A stretch of DNA of 64,000 nt from JBGSOV01 sp041738935 (GTDB taxonomy: Bacteria; Patescibacteriota; Gracilibacteria; CAIRYL01; GCA-016699755). The translations under genes and the position numbers were made by a program. Shown piece by piece: positions 1 to 8,313 of this stretch; position 1 is the stretch's first letter; each line of letters starts with the position of its first letter. The notes under the pieces are model-generated. The model saw nothing but the letters and a program-made list of their open reading frames with translations, did not search any database and was not told the DNA's origin. The stretch spans positions 1-64,000 of the forward strand of contig JBGSOV010000015.1 in assembly GCA_041738935.1 (NCBI GenBank), read 5' to 3'.

Positions 1-93
1 TGCGGTTTCATCTGCAGAAAAATACTTCAGTATGTCCCTAAATTTCCTTTCGGAAATGTGCGTATGATTACAGTACTTATTTTTTGGCTTCAT
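1..93 (-). CDS. Transposase N-terminus, IS1595-like (partial, runs off the window)
   Basis: The first 31 codons of a minus-strand gene start with ATG at 93 and continue past position 1. The N-terminus begins MKPKNKYCNHTHISERKF and continues with RDILKYF. This matches what I remember of IS1595-family transposases, which open with a KNKYYNRSKISEAKFR-like stretch before the first helix-turn-helix. In that family the rest of the protein holds a DDE catalytic core, which is outside the window, so completeness cannot be judged. An inverted repeat lies just upstream of the start. The family call rests on a short stretch and is moderate. Confidence 0.6.
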   Translation of the reverse strand, partial: MKPKNKYCNHTHISERKFRDILKYFSADETA

Positions 94-99
94 AGAGAT

Positions 100-128
100 A
101 GATTAGAGACTTTTTTTTCTCTAATCTA
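100..128. repeat. Inverted repeat upstream of the transposase start
   Basis: AGATTAGAGA (100-109) and TCTCTAATCT (119-128) are perfect complements separated by a T-rich loop. In a minus-strand transcript the hairpin would lie just before the transposase start. Such hairpins in insertion sequences can block translation from read-through transcripts; that role is inferred here. No element end could be fixed between 129 and 300, and nothing else was recognised there. Confidence 0.5.
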
Positions 129-300
129 GTCAATACCCTTAGTATTTGATATTCTCGCATTTGGCTCAATCACAACCAAATAATAGAATAGTAGAAGAGA
201 TATTTGCGAAACGCAGTCTTTCTTTTTGGCGTTTATAAAAATCTAAATGGGCTGTTTTTTTGCTCATAATATTGTAAAGTACAAATAAGTTTTATAAATT

Positions 301-1824
301 TTGCCGCATATACTTCTTTCAAAACCCAGACGTAAAGAACTGATTCAGCTTGCTGCAGCTGCATTTTTGGTAGGAATTATTTCTGAGACTTTTTGGCAGT
401 GGCAAATAATCACCATAATTTTGATTTGTGTTAGTGCGATTTTGTTTATATCAGTTCGACAATGGCGTTTTGCTGTGATTATTGTGGTGGTTGCTTTTTT
501 GGTTGGAATGGGGCGCATCATGCTCGAGCCGCGCGCGCCGACAGAAAACAATATCGGCAGTTTTGCAACGACGCGCGATGATCCACTTCGCGTCGAGATT
601 ATGGGCAGATTATCACGCTTTCCGGATTATCGTTTTGACAAAGAAAAATGGGTGCTCACAGCCAAGGAGCTCACTTTTGCAAATGGCGAAAGCAAGAGTG
701 TGAAAGGAAAAATGCTGTTTCAGATTCCAAGTGGCAATGGGCTTGAGTATGGCGATATCATTATTTTGAGAGGAAATCTCGAAATCCCGTTTGAGACAGA
801 CGAATTTTCGTACAAAAATTATCTTGCGCGCACGCACATCTACGCAGTGATGAATTATCCGCAGGTTGAAAAAACTGGCAAGTCGGTGTCAAATCCCGTC
901 ATGACTCCCCTCTTTCGCTTACGCCAATGGTTTGATCGCTCGCTCAAACGCGCGATTCCTGCGCCAGAATCAGCTTTTGCCGCAGGAATTTTAATCGGCG
1001 ACCGCAGTGGTTTTTCACCAGAATACGAAGAAGCCTTTCGCAAAACCGGACTCTCACATCTATTAGCACTTTCGGGCTACAACATCACTATTATCGTACT
1101 CGCGGTATTTTGGCTGCTCAAATGGTTCGGAAAACGGATTCGTCTTACAATTACGATGGCATTTTTAGTATTTTTTGTAATTTTTGTCGGCGGTGGCTCC
1201 AGTATCATCCGTGCAGCAGTGATGGGAGCAATCGGGCTCTTTGTGGTGCACTCTGGACGCAATGCACATGGATTGACCTTATTATTGCTCGCAAGTGTAC
1301 TCATGGTTACCATCTCGCCTCTTATTTTGGCATTTGATCCGTCTTTTCAGCTTTCGTTCGCCGGTGTTTTGGGACTCATCGGGTTTGCGACTCCAATCAA
1401 GCAATTCGTCAATCGAAAAATCCACAACCTCTTTTGGACAGAACTGCTTGCAGCAACACTGGCTGCACAATTGGGCGTCATGCCGTTGCTGCTCTCACTT
1501 TTTGGCGCAATATCATTGATTGCGCCCATCGCCAACTTGCTCATTGCACCTTTGGTGCCAATCCAAATGTTGCTCTCATTTTTGGCAATCTTTCCGGGAG
1601 CATTTATCGGGTTTATCGGTTCGCTCATTGCATTTGCTGCTTGGAATCTTTTGCACGTAAGCCTTGTCGTTATCAAACTGCTGGCAACTATTCCGGGCGC
1701 GAGTGTGGAATTTCAGACCAAATATTTTGGTACGGCACTGACGATTGGTCTCATCTGGCTACCACTTTTGCTTAAGAAAATCATGAAAAGTTCTGCTCCT
1801 GCAAACAATTTGTCGAAGCGATAA
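301..1824 (+). CDS. comEC: ComEC/Rec2 family DNA-uptake channel protein
   Basis: A 507-residue, highly hydrophobic protein with the ComEC layout. Two or three membrane segments lie near the N-terminus, followed by a soluble OB-fold-like region (about 95-190). A long membrane core follows, with the family signature HLLALSGYNITI near residue 255 and the later FQLSFAGVLGLIGF stretch. ComEC proteins form the inner-membrane channel that admits single-stranded DNA during natural transformation. The C-terminal metallo-beta-lactamase domain found in many longer homologues is absent, as in many short CPR versions. The start is a TTG at 301; no clear SD is seen. No other competence genes are adjacent. 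Confidence 0.9.
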   Translation: MPHILLSKPRRKELIQLAAAAFLVGIISETFWQWQIITIILICVSAILFISVRQWRFAVIIVVVAFLVGMGRIMLEPRAPTENNIGSFATTRDDPLRVEIMGRLSRFPDYRFDKEKWVLTAKELTFANGESKSVKGKMLFQIPSGNGLEYGDIIILRGNLEIPFETDEFSYKNYLARTHIYAVMNYPQVEKTGKSVSNPVMTPLFRLRQWFDRSLKRAIPAPESAFAAGILIGDRSGFSPEYEEAFRKTGLSHLLALSGYNITIIVLAVFWLLKWFGKRIRLTITMAFLVFFVIFVGGGSSIIRAAVMGAIGLFVVHSGRNAHGLTLLLLASVLMVTISPLILAFDPSFQLSFAGVLGLIGFATPIKQFVNRKIHNLFWTELLAATLAAQLGVMPLLLSLFGAISLIAPIANLLIAPLVPIQMLLSFLAIFPGAFIGFIGSLIAFAAWNLLHVSLVVIKLLATIPGASVEFQTKYFGTALTIGLIWLPLLLKKIMKSSAPANNLSKR

Positions 1825-1929
1825 GTATCGCATTGTTTTGAAGAATGCGCTCACTTTCTTTTTTAGCGTGATTTTGAGATAATAAGACGGAATGCTTTCT
1901 TACATCAGTAAACACAAAATCTGCCATCC

Positions 1930-2838
1930 ATGCACATTCTCGAAATCGATTCTAAAGGCAAAACAACCGAACGTGATCTTTTTCGCAAAGAAATTGCTGA
2001 CGAATTTAATACCCATCCTCGTGACTTGCGCTCGGTATTTTCGTTTAAACAACTCGCTACGATTACGCCGCGTAAACAAGGAATCATCGTCAATATCCAC
2101 GAAATCAAAGTCGTCATCGGCGCAGAAAAGGTAATGATTTTTGATATTCATTCCCCCGAAATGTCGCGTAAACTTGTCGAAGTCTTAGCAGAAAAAATCG
2201 AGGCTGCCGAAAAAAACTCGTATTTTCCATTTTTAGTGTTAGAAACGTTGCTGTTTTTTGTCTATCAAAAACTCGCGCAATCGCAAGACGAAATGGAAAA
2301 AACCACCCATCGGCTTTTTCGTAAACTCAAACACGAACTTCAAGACGAAAGTCTCGAAGCCTTGTTGACGCTCAAAAAACGTCTCAACAAACTGGGAATC
2401 GCCGTGCAAGAGATTGAAGAATCAATCACCGAAACACTAAAAGATGAAGAAGATTTGGACGCACTGAGCTTTAATGACGAAAGTGAAGACCGCGACGAGG
2501 AAGTCGAATCGATTTTGGAGCACGCTTGGGAACGCTATGAAGACCTCAATCATCGCGTGGATGAGTTGTCGGACAATATCGACGACACACAAGAAATCAT
2601 CATGCTCAAGATGAGCAACCGCCGCAATACAATCATTAGATTTGACCTTTTTATTTCGCTGATTACCGCTGTTTTAAGTGGAATGGCAGTGGTGGTTGGG
2701 CTGTTTGGTATGAACCTCGTCAATCACTTCGAAAAAGGTCCGAATGCATTTATAGTCGTCTTGGTTTTGATGGTAGCAATCTCGCTCATTATCACAATTG
2801 TGCTGTCGGTATTTTTGCGCAAACGCAAAGTGTGGTAA
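1930..2838 (+). CDS. corA: CorA-like divalent cation transporter
   Basis: A 302-residue protein with a long, acidic, helical cytoplasmic domain (about 1-235) and two C-terminal membrane helices. The CorA signature GMN is present (GLFGMNLVN, about residues 257-265) at the end of the first membrane helix, where it forms the selectivity filter. The second helix ends in a short basic tail (FLRKRKVW), also typical. CorA proteins are homopentameric Mg2+ (or Co2+/Ni2+) channels of the inner membrane. The gene sits 105 bp after comEC in the same direction, with no sign of a shared function. Confidence 0.88.
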   Translation: MHILEIDSKGKTTERDLFRKEIADEFNTHPRDLRSVFSFKQLATITPRKQGIIVNIHEIKVVIGAEKVMIFDIHSPEMSRKLVEVLAEKIEAAEKNSYFPFLVLETLLFFVYQKLAQSQDEMEKTTHRLFRKLKHELQDESLEALLTLKKRLNKLGIAVQEIEESITETLKDEEDLDALSFNDESEDRDEEVESILEHAWERYEDLNHRVDELSDNIDDTQEIIMLKMSNRRNTIIRFDLFISLITAVLSGMAVVVGLFGMNLVNHFEKGPNAFIVVLVLMVAISLIITIVLSVFLRKRKVW

Positions 2839-2885
2839 GGAAATATATTTTGGTATAAAATAATTGTTTGACAAGGAAAGGAGAA

Positions 2886-2919
2886 TTTCTGTAAAAAGGA
2901 GGTGATATTTTTACAGAAA
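2886..2919 (+). promoter_or_regulatory. Perfect hairpin with a full-length Shine-Dalgarno in its loop
   Basis: TTTCTGTAAAAA (2886-2897) and TTTTTACAGAAA (2908-2919) are perfect 12-nt complements. The 10-nt loop is GGAGGTGATA, which with the flanking A residues matches nearly the whole complement of a bacterial 16S 3' end. The start codon follows at 2921, so the SD core lies about 18 nt from it in linear form, much further than the usual 5-9 nt. A second GGAG lies upstream (2879-2882). The arrangement suggests translation control or folding-dependent spacing; function is inferred. Confidence 0.75.
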
Positions 2920-2920
2920 C

Positions 2921-3400
2921 ATGAGTGCAACAGATGGGTCAGAAGTATTTTACAGAGAAGGTGAACCTACCGCTGAGCAAATAGCAACCTATCGTGATGC
3001 ATTCGAGAAATTATCAAATTCATTGCAATTGCTCCTTGATCACTTCTTGACCCATATCAGTATTTCAAGTCCGCAATCCAAAGACACAAAACCACAAGCA
3101 ATCACAGATGCTATTCGTGCAGCGATTACCTTGTGCCATGAGATAGGTAGCTTGGATGAACCGCCAGATTTACCAAACTACGAACCGTCTCCAGTCACTG
3201 ATTCATTACCGACAGCCCAAGAGGTCGATCATTATGGTGTGCAACTCGCATTTATGGCAAGAATGTTAATGAAAACTTCACAATATTTTGTTCAAACAAT
3301 CGAAGCTGCGGGCGGAAATCAAAAAATTGCAAAAAAAATAGTGCCAATCAGGAAGGAAATTCTCGATGCAGCAAAATTATGCGCACCAGAAAAAGAATAG
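2921..3400 (+). CDS. Hypothetical protein, 159 aa
   Basis: I do not recognise this protein. It is a soluble, mostly helical, acidic protein without signal peptide or membrane segment. A proline-rich linker (DEPPDLPNYEPSP, about residues 86-98) splits it into two helical halves. The start at 2921 follows the SD-containing hairpin directly, so this gene is translated from an unusually strong ribosome-binding region compared with its neighbours. A 12-bp hairpin follows the stop codon. Confidence 0.7.
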   Translation: MSATDGSEVFYREGEPTAEQIATYRDAFEKLSNSLQLLLDHFLTHISISSPQSKDTKPQAITDAIRAAITLCHEIGSLDEPPDLPNYEPSPVTDSLPTAQEVDHYGVQLAFMARMLMKTSQYFVQTIEAAGGNQKIAKKIVPIRKEILDAAKLCAPEKE

Positions 3401-3407
3401 TCTAAAG

Positions 3408-3436
3408 TTCGGTCGAGTCTTTTTGACTCAACCGAA
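3408..3436 (+). terminator. Hairpin after the 159-aa gene, possible terminator
   Basis: TTCGGTCGAGTC (3408-3419) pairs with GACTCAACCGAA (3425-3436) with one C/A mismatch and a T-only loop. It starts 7 nt after the stop codon at 3400. There is no T-run downstream on the plus strand, so it would be a weak intrinsic terminator or an mRNA-stabilising hairpin. Confidence 0.45.
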
Positions 3437-3501
3437 AAAGTGAAATCGAGAATCAAGTTTGAATCATTGGACAAGTCCAAACCGAGAATATTTGTGCTTC
3501 T

Positions 3502-3619
3502 TGAATCCTGTTTTTTGATTCCTGTTCCCTGTGTGTTGCTTTTAAAAATCACAAACCCTCCTCAATCCCCCCTTATCAGGGGGGAGGTTATTGTTTTTTG
3601 TTATCTGCTAACTGATCCG
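3502..3619 (+). repeat. Degenerate heptad repeat, two short stretches
   Basis: Six 7-bp units of the TGYTNYY type run from 3502 to 3543 (for example TGATTCC, TGTTCCC). Four more run from 3592 to 3619 (TGTTTTT, TGTTATC, TGCTAAC, TGATCCG). The spacer between them holds a CCTCC/GGAGG hairpin. The family is the same as at 44181, 45847, 52350 and 60169. Confidence 0.6.
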
Positions 3620-3625
3620 GAGAAG

Positions 3626-3647
3626 GAGCAACTCTCCTGAGTTGCTC
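3626..3647. repeat. Short palindromic repeat (GAGCAACTC family)
   Basis: GAGCAACTC and GAGTTGCTC form a perfect 9-bp hairpin with a 4-nt loop. Related palindromes lie at 20239, 39009, 39143, 42486 and 42621. None has a T-run, so they do not look like terminators. Confidence 0.6.
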
Positions 3648-4033
3648 TCATGGTTTATCGAAACAGAATCACCAAGCTGTACATAAAGGATGGGGCAGAT
3701 TCCGTCTTTGCGAGGGAGGAACGACCGAAGCAATCCAGAAAAAAACATCTTCCAATGCTTTAGGTTTGCAACCTGAAGTGGGGGTCGTTTTCAATTATTC
3801 GTAAAGTAAAGACCAGAAGGAAAAAAGACGAAGCTTTTGTCATCTCGAGGCACGTCGAGAGATTTATAGTTTTGGAGAGGCAGTACAAAACACAAGTCGT
3901 AGATTCCTCCACTTCCTTCCTCCTCCCTAAGCTAGGGAGGACTAGAGGAGGGTTGATTTTGTTGTCGGTTTTTCTACTCCCAAATGCCACGCCGATTCCG
4001 GTCAAGCCGGAATGACGAAAGCACAAAACTTTT

Positions 4034-4267
4034 TTATTCCTCAACCAAAACCACAATACGCGTTGCTATTTCGCGCTCAATCATAAAGCACGAGCCAAAT
4101 ACCTCGATCAAAAGCGGGCGTTTGGATTTAACTTCATTGCGGATGACAATTAGTTTTCCGCCTTCAAAAATACCGATTCCACGCAAATGGTCTTGTTCTT
4201 CGCTGTCGCCTTGTAAAGAAGCAACCACGATTTCGCTGCCGGCAACAACATCGCTCAGCAAATTCAT
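4034..4267 (-). CDS. feoA: FeoA-like ferrous iron transport protein
   Basis: A 77-residue protein starting MNLLSDVVAGSEIVVASLQG. It shows the SH3-like FeoA fold: an early loop, then a DHLRGIGIFEGGKLIVI segment resembling the LxxLGLxPGxxV signature, and a hydrophobic end. FeoA is a small cytoplasmic partner of the FeoB Fe2+ transporter. Its ATG overlaps the feoB stop by the ATGA arrangement, which implies translational coupling. Most operons have feoA before feoB; here it follows. A longer reading frame extends upstream to 4399, but that part lies inside feoB and is a shadow. Confidence 0.82.
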   Translation of the reverse strand: MNLLSDVVAGSEIVVASLQGDSEEQDHLRGIGIFEGGKLIVIRNEVKSKRPLLIEVFGSCFMIEREIATRIVVLVEE

Positions 4268-6051
4268 GATTGAAATAACAAAGCAAAGTGATAGATGGCA
4301 AATGCCGCAAGCCAAGCGAGCGCTGTCGGATACAAAATCGCAAATATCATCCATCTCGTGCCAAGTTCGGCGCGAATCGCACCAAGCACGGCGATGCAAG
4401 GCGTATACAGTAATGTGAAGACAAGAAGCGCGAGCGCAACCGGCAGCGAAAAGTTTTCTGCTGCTCGCATCGCGTTCCCTAGTTCGATGGTTTCGTCGCT
4501 GGTTCCATACAGCCCCGCAAAGCTCGCCACCATTACCTCTTTAGCGCTCAGTCCCGACAAGATTCCTGCAGTAATGCGCCAATCAAAGCCAAGTGGCGCA
4601 AAGACAGGTTCGATTATTTTTGAGATAGTGGCGCCATACGATGCACCAATCCCGTCTGTTTCGACAGCAGTCTGCGGAAAACTGAAGAGCAACCAAAGAA
4701 TGATACTCGCCGGTACGATAAACTTGCCGATGCGCACAACAAACATTTTTCCCTTAAAAACCGCGTAGCGAAGCGCACGTGCGAATGAAGGAAACACTAA
4801 TCTAGGAATAACAGCGAGCAGTTTGCCGCGCCTTTTGCCCTGATGTGTCGTGTGCAAAAGCAGCCCCGTCAAAAGAGAAATTATGATTCCGAACAGATAC
4901 ACCGCAAACAGCGTAATACCTTGAAAACGAAATGGAATAAACGCCGAAATCAAAAGTGCATACACAGGTAAACGCGCACTACAACTCATAAACAGCGTCA
5001 TCATCGCCACAATTATTTTTTCTTTGCGATTGTCGAGTGATTTGGTCGCCATAATAGACGGCACATTACAGCCAAATCCCATCAAGAGGTGAACCGATGC
5101 TTTGCCCGAAATACCGATTTTTTTAAAAAGCACATCAAAAATATACGACGTCCGTGCCAAATACCCACTCTGTTGCAGGAGTGACAAAAAGAAAAACAGG
5201 ATGAGCAAATTGGGCACAAACACAATCGTACCGCCAACGCCAGTGATAAGCCCATCCACCAGTAATCGAGCAAAAAAACCATCGCCGATTATTCCTCGTA
5301 AAAAAGATTGCAAGATGCCAACTGCGCTGTCGATCCAATCCATCGGGAGAGCGCCAACAATAAAAGTCGCCTCAAAGATAATCCACATGAAGGCGAAGAA
5401 AATCACCACGCCAAAAAGGGAATGTAAGAACAGTCGGTCGAGCAGCAGTCTCCCCCACTCTCTTTGTTCGTGGTGTGTGTCGATATCTTTGAAAAGCTCT
5501 CCGACAAATGAAAATTTTTCTTGATCCGTCGAAAATGAGCGGAATGGTGGTTTTGTGTGTTTATAAAGAGCAATTTGTTGCCAAAAATATTTGGCAAAAC
5601 CACGCTCTTCAATATCGCCACAAATAATCTCCGTCATCATCTTGTCTTTAATTTCGGCATACAATGCGGTGCCCAAATCGTTATCATCCTTTCTGATGTT
5701 AAATAACAATATCGGATTGATACCGTGCTGCTGCAGATCGAGCGTTACGGCAAGCGAATGTCGCCATTGCGTCGCATTGATAATCTGCACAAAAATCACA
5801 TCTCCCTGCAGATTGTATTCATCGATTGCGCGCCAAGCGGCTGCTTCTTCGTCTTTTTTGGCATTTTTGGAATACATGCCTGGCATATCTACTATCGTCC
5901 ATGTGGTTTTGTCGAATGCTGTGGCAATACCACTGCGTGTCGCAACAGTTGTGCCTGAGGCATTGATTGTTGCTGCGTGTTGACCAGTCAATAGGTTAAA
6001 CAGGGTCGTTTTGCCGACATTAGGATTTCCTACCAAACAAATGGTTTTCAT
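4264..6051 (-). CDS. feoB: FeoB ferrous iron transporter with a degenerate G4 motif
   Basis: A 595-residue FeoB. The N-terminal GTPase domain has G1 GNPNVGKT (about residues 8-15), a G2 threonine and G3 DMPG. The expected G4 NxxD reads NIRK followed by DD, so the guanine-specifying Asp is displaced. The membrane part carries both family gate motifs, GFGCNVPSIMATK and LSAKEVMVASFAGLYG, including the conserved Cys. FeoB imports Fe2+ through the inner membrane. At 595 aa it is shorter than typical 650-770-aa forms. The ATG at 6051 is preferred over a TTG at 6114 because GTPase motif G1 should lie near the N-terminus and GAGAAG lies upstream. Confidence 0.93.
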   Translation of the reverse strand: MKTICLVGNPNVGKTTLFNLLTGQHAATINASGTTVATRSGIATAFDKTTWTIVDMPGMYSKNAKKDEEAAAWRAIDEYNLQGDVIFVQIINATQWRHSLAVTLDLQQHGINPILLFNIRKDDNDLGTALYAEIKDKMMTEIICGDIEERGFAKYFWQQIALYKHTKPPFRSFSTDQEKFSFVGELFKDIDTHHEQREWGRLLLDRLFLHSLFGVVIFFAFMWIIFEATFIVGALPMDWIDSAVGILQSFLRGIIGDGFFARLLVDGLITGVGGTIVFVPNLLILFFFLSLLQQSGYLARTSYIFDVLFKKIGISGKASVHLLMGFGCNVPSIMATKSLDNRKEKIIVAMMTLFMSCSARLPVYALLISAFIPFRFQGITLFAVYLFGIIISLLTGLLLHTTHQGKRRGKLLAVIPRLVFPSFARALRYAVFKGKMFVVRIGKFIVPASIILWLLFSFPQTAVETDGIGASYGATISKIIEPVFAPLGFDWRITAGILSGLSAKEVMVASFAGLYGTSDETIELGNAMRAAENFSLPVALALLVFTLLYTPCIAVLGAIRAELGTRWMIFAILYPTALAWLAAFAIYHFALLFQS

Positions 6052-6142
6052 ATTTTCTTCTCGTACAAAACTTGTCGTGAATAAAGCATACAATAAATTA
6101 TTTTGGTATGCCAAATGTTCTCATTCCCTTTTATGGAAGAAG

Positions 6143-6235
6143 TGGTGGGCCCGACTGGACTTGAACCAGTTTCCCGAGTCCTCGGGATACGAGCCGACTA
6201 CAAGCGCAAGGATTTGGCGAACGAAGATTGGTGGG
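6143..6235 (-). repeat. Left direct repeat: tRNA 3' fragment, putative attachment site
   Basis: This 93-bp stretch is almost identical to 14015-14107 (one mismatch seen, in CCAGT[T/G]TCCC). On the minus strand its end reads as a tRNA T arm (ACTGG-loop-CCAGT) followed by CGGGCCCACCA, exactly the 3' end of the tRNA-Met at 14101-14176. The 5' half of a tRNA is missing; the rest holds a CCCGAGTCCTCGGG palindrome and a partly anticodon-arm-like stretch. It marks the far end of the 6.2-14.1 kb island. Confidence 0.75.
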
Positions 6236-6481
6236 GCTTCCAAGACAGATGTTGAACCGACGACCAAAGGGTTATCCCAAAAGAGTATAACAGTTAAAGA
6301 ATATTTAGGCCAAAAAGAAGAAGTTTCGCATGATGATATACCGTTTGAATATAATGATTTGACCAAGGAATTGTTTGAGATGGTGTATTTGGAGTTTTAT
6401 TATTGGATGATTGCACATCAAGAAAGCGTGGGATGGTTTGTGAGTGTGGTGGAAGAGAATAGTTATGTAAAGAATATTTAA
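6236..6481 (+). pseudogene. 3' remnant of an unidentified gene
   Basis: An open frame enters from the tRNA-like repeat and ends with TAA at 6479-6481. Its last ~60 residues look protein-like (FEMVYLEFYYWMIAHQESVG, then WFVSVVEENSYVKNI). No ATG, GTG or TTG occurs in frame after the repeat, so the 5' end appears lost, probably through the rearrangement that produced the repeat. I do not recognise the family. Confidence 0.45.
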
Positions 6482-6511
6482 AGGTGACGAATCCGACACG
6501 GTTGATGAAAA

Positions 6512-8017
6512 TTAATTATTTTGCAACTTTTCTAACCCATCTTTTAATACCATTGTAGCAATACAATCGTCCTCATTATAAATCAAAATTCTTTCCAAAT
6601 CTTTCGGATCTTTACTCTCAATATATTTATTGAACCATTCTATTGAAGCAGCTCCAGAAGGACTTTCATCTCGCCATTTAAAGCCTAAATACTGTGCAAT
6701 TGCCTTTAATCCGTAGCTCCCAAGTGGCCAATCCGTATATTTCAATACTACTTGAGTATATAAATCAATCACATTTGGGTTATCAAAAAACTCTTCGACC
6801 TTTTCTGCAGAAATCACATCGGGATATTGCTTTTGCATTTTCTTATAGGTTGTTTTTTCGTGTGCAGAATAATAGTAAACCGCAAAATCATCTTTTGGGA
6901 GCGAATCAATATAATCCCAAAACCGTTTCCATGCATTTTTTTCTGCATCTTCGGAGATTTCCGTAGCTGTGAAGTCTAAAAATCTTTCTTTTCCATCTTT
7001 TGTTCTCTCATAAACACCATGTAAGTAAACAAATTCCTGAGTTGGATCATTTTCTATATCAAAAAAAAGTTCATAAGATACATCAGGAAAGACAATTGGC
7101 TCATATAAAACAGGTTTTTTTGTACTTACTAATACATTTGCCCTACGAGTAATAGTCTTCAAGGATTTTTCAGCAAGACCTTTCAAAAACTGTTTATCTT
7201 TCTTTTTTTGACTCATGAGATCATCAATATCTATATCAAGCAATTCCTGAGTTTTATTAAGCATCAAGTCGTCATTCAATGTGTCCCGAACTTTTCGACC
7301 TAAATAAAAAACTTGAGTAAGATCATTATTTTCAACGCACCATTTTTTACAGCTATTATACCAAGGACACATTTTGCATATACTTGCCATTGCAGGTTTG
7401 TTTATATCCTGATTGCTCATTAAAAACTCAACATGTTTTTTGATTTTTTCATAAAACTCCCACCAAGTTGTTTTATTTCGCACTCCCATTGGAGATTTTA
7501 AATCATATATCACTTCATTCCCGTGAATATCAATTATTTTGCCATTAAAGTGAGTTGAAAAACCAAGTTGCTGTAAAAGTTCATTGTATAAGCACAGTTG
7601 AACCGCATAGTGTTTTTTTGGTTTCCCTTCTTCTCCTTTTTCCTTATCCTCACCTTCAAAAGCCATGCCGGATTTAATATCTATCGGCATATATGTCCCG
7701 TCGGGAAGCTTATGAAGCAAGTCAGGTATTCCTAACAGGTTTTCATATTGAAGCACGCCTTGATAGATCAGCGGACTTCCTTTTTCCATTGCCTCCATTG
7801 TTTTATTAAATCGTTCATCCAAAGTTCCTTCACCAAGATCAACATATTCACCAATCCGCCTAATAATTTTTTCTTCATGTTGCACTCCTGTTTTCCAGAG
7901 CATTTCTACAAAAGGGTTTGTCTCATCTATTTTCTCATCCTGTGGACCATAAACATCCCGCCACACACGATGTGGACATTGGAGGTAGTCGTAGAGTTTT
8001 GAGGCGGTGATTTTCAT
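6512..8017 (-). CDS. TM0106-family RecB-like nuclease fused to an RNase H-like domain
   Basis: A 501-residue protein. The N-terminal half is a Cas4/RecB-type PD-(D/E)XK nuclease, with GIPD and PIDIKSG as candidate catalytic residues (about 107-145). It is bracketed by an early Cys (LQCPH) and a C-rich triad (CKMCPWYNSCKKWC, about 236-249) that together could hold an Fe-S cluster. The C-terminal half resembles the YprB/RNase_H_2 exonuclease: FFDIEND supplies D-x-E, and YNEDDCIATM the last Asp residues. This two-domain order is that of TM0106-family proteins, which often occur near defence genes. Its ATG overlaps the upstream WYL-like gene by ATGA. Confidence 0.82.
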   Translation of the reverse strand: MKITASKLYDYLQCPHRVWRDVYGPQDEKIDETNPFVEMLWKTGVQHEEKIIRRIGEYVDLGEGTLDERFNKTMEAMEKGSPLIYQGVLQYENLLGIPDLLHKLPDGTYMPIDIKSGMAFEGEDKEKGEEGKPKKHYAVQLCLYNELLQQLGFSTHFNGKIIDIHGNEVIYDLKSPMGVRNKTTWWEFYEKIKKHVEFLMSNQDINKPAMASICKMCPWYNSCKKWCVENNDLTQVFYLGRKVRDTLNDDLMLNKTQELLDIDIDDLMSQKKKDKQFLKGLAEKSLKTITRRANVLVSTKKPVLYEPIVFPDVSYELFFDIENDPTQEFVYLHGVYERTKDGKERFLDFTATEISEDAEKNAWKRFWDYIDSLPKDDFAVYYYSAHEKTTYKKMQKQYPDVISAEKVEEFFDNPNVIDLYTQVVLKYTDWPLGSYGLKAIAQYLGFKWRDESPSGAASIEWFNKYIESKDPKDLERILIYNEDDCIATMVLKDGLEKLQNN

Positions 8018-8313
8018 AATTTGTGAATATGATTATGATATTTAGAGGAGTTGCTCTTATATCCGTCAGCAATATTGAATTTTTCTTCTAAAATTTCTAA
8101 ATTGCGAATTTTATCTAATTTAAAATTTCGCCAATCTGGGAGATTTCCTGATTTGCTATATCCATCATACTGAAAAGCATCTAAGCATTCATTATTTGCT
8201 GAGCTAATATATATTGCATGAGGCGCAGCACTACGAATAGGATGATTATCGTAGGTGAAATTAATTAGGTTTCTACTGTTTATTGCTTGGATGAGTGGGG
8301 TTTTATTAGTCAT
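8014..8313 (-). CDS. Small WYL-like domain protein
   Basis: A 99-residue protein starting MTNKTPLIQAINSRN. The spacing of hydrophobic residues (PLIQAI, INFTY), the RSAAPHAIY segment, the QYDGYSKSG and LPDWRNFKL stretches and a final ILEEKF resemble a single stand-alone WYL domain. WYL domains are ligand-sensing modules common in regulators of phage defence and CRISPR loci. No helix-turn-helix is fused to it. The ATG at 8313 lies inside the end of sduA (8-bp overlap), and its stop overlaps the next start, so three genes appear translationally coupled. The family assignment is by pattern only. Confidence 0.6.
   Translation of the reverse strand: MTNKTPLIQAINSRNLINFTYDNHPIRSAAPHAIYISSANNECLDAFQYDGYSKSGNLPDWRNFKLDKIRNLEILEEKFNIADGYKSNSSKYHNHIHKL

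Larger units (their letters stand above)
3437..4033. other. Repeat-rich intergenic region, no gene
   Basis: About 600 bp without a credible gene. It holds two heptad-repeat stretches (3502-3543 and 3592-3619) and a perfect palindrome (3626-3647). It also holds a TCCCCCC...GGGGGGA hairpin (about 3565-3590), a TTTGCGAGG...AGCAATCC element (about 3702-3740), a CCTCCCTAAGCTAGGGAGG-type hairpin (about 3920-3945) and a TTCCGGTCAAGCCGGAA hairpin (about 3998-4014). These are members of families found in other intergenic regions of the window. Confidence 0.7.

Noticed and set aside
6011..6235. Protein-coding frame reading LDLNQFPESSGYEPTTSARI
   Set aside because: This is the typical spurious translation of a tRNA 3' end and also overlaps the start of feoB.
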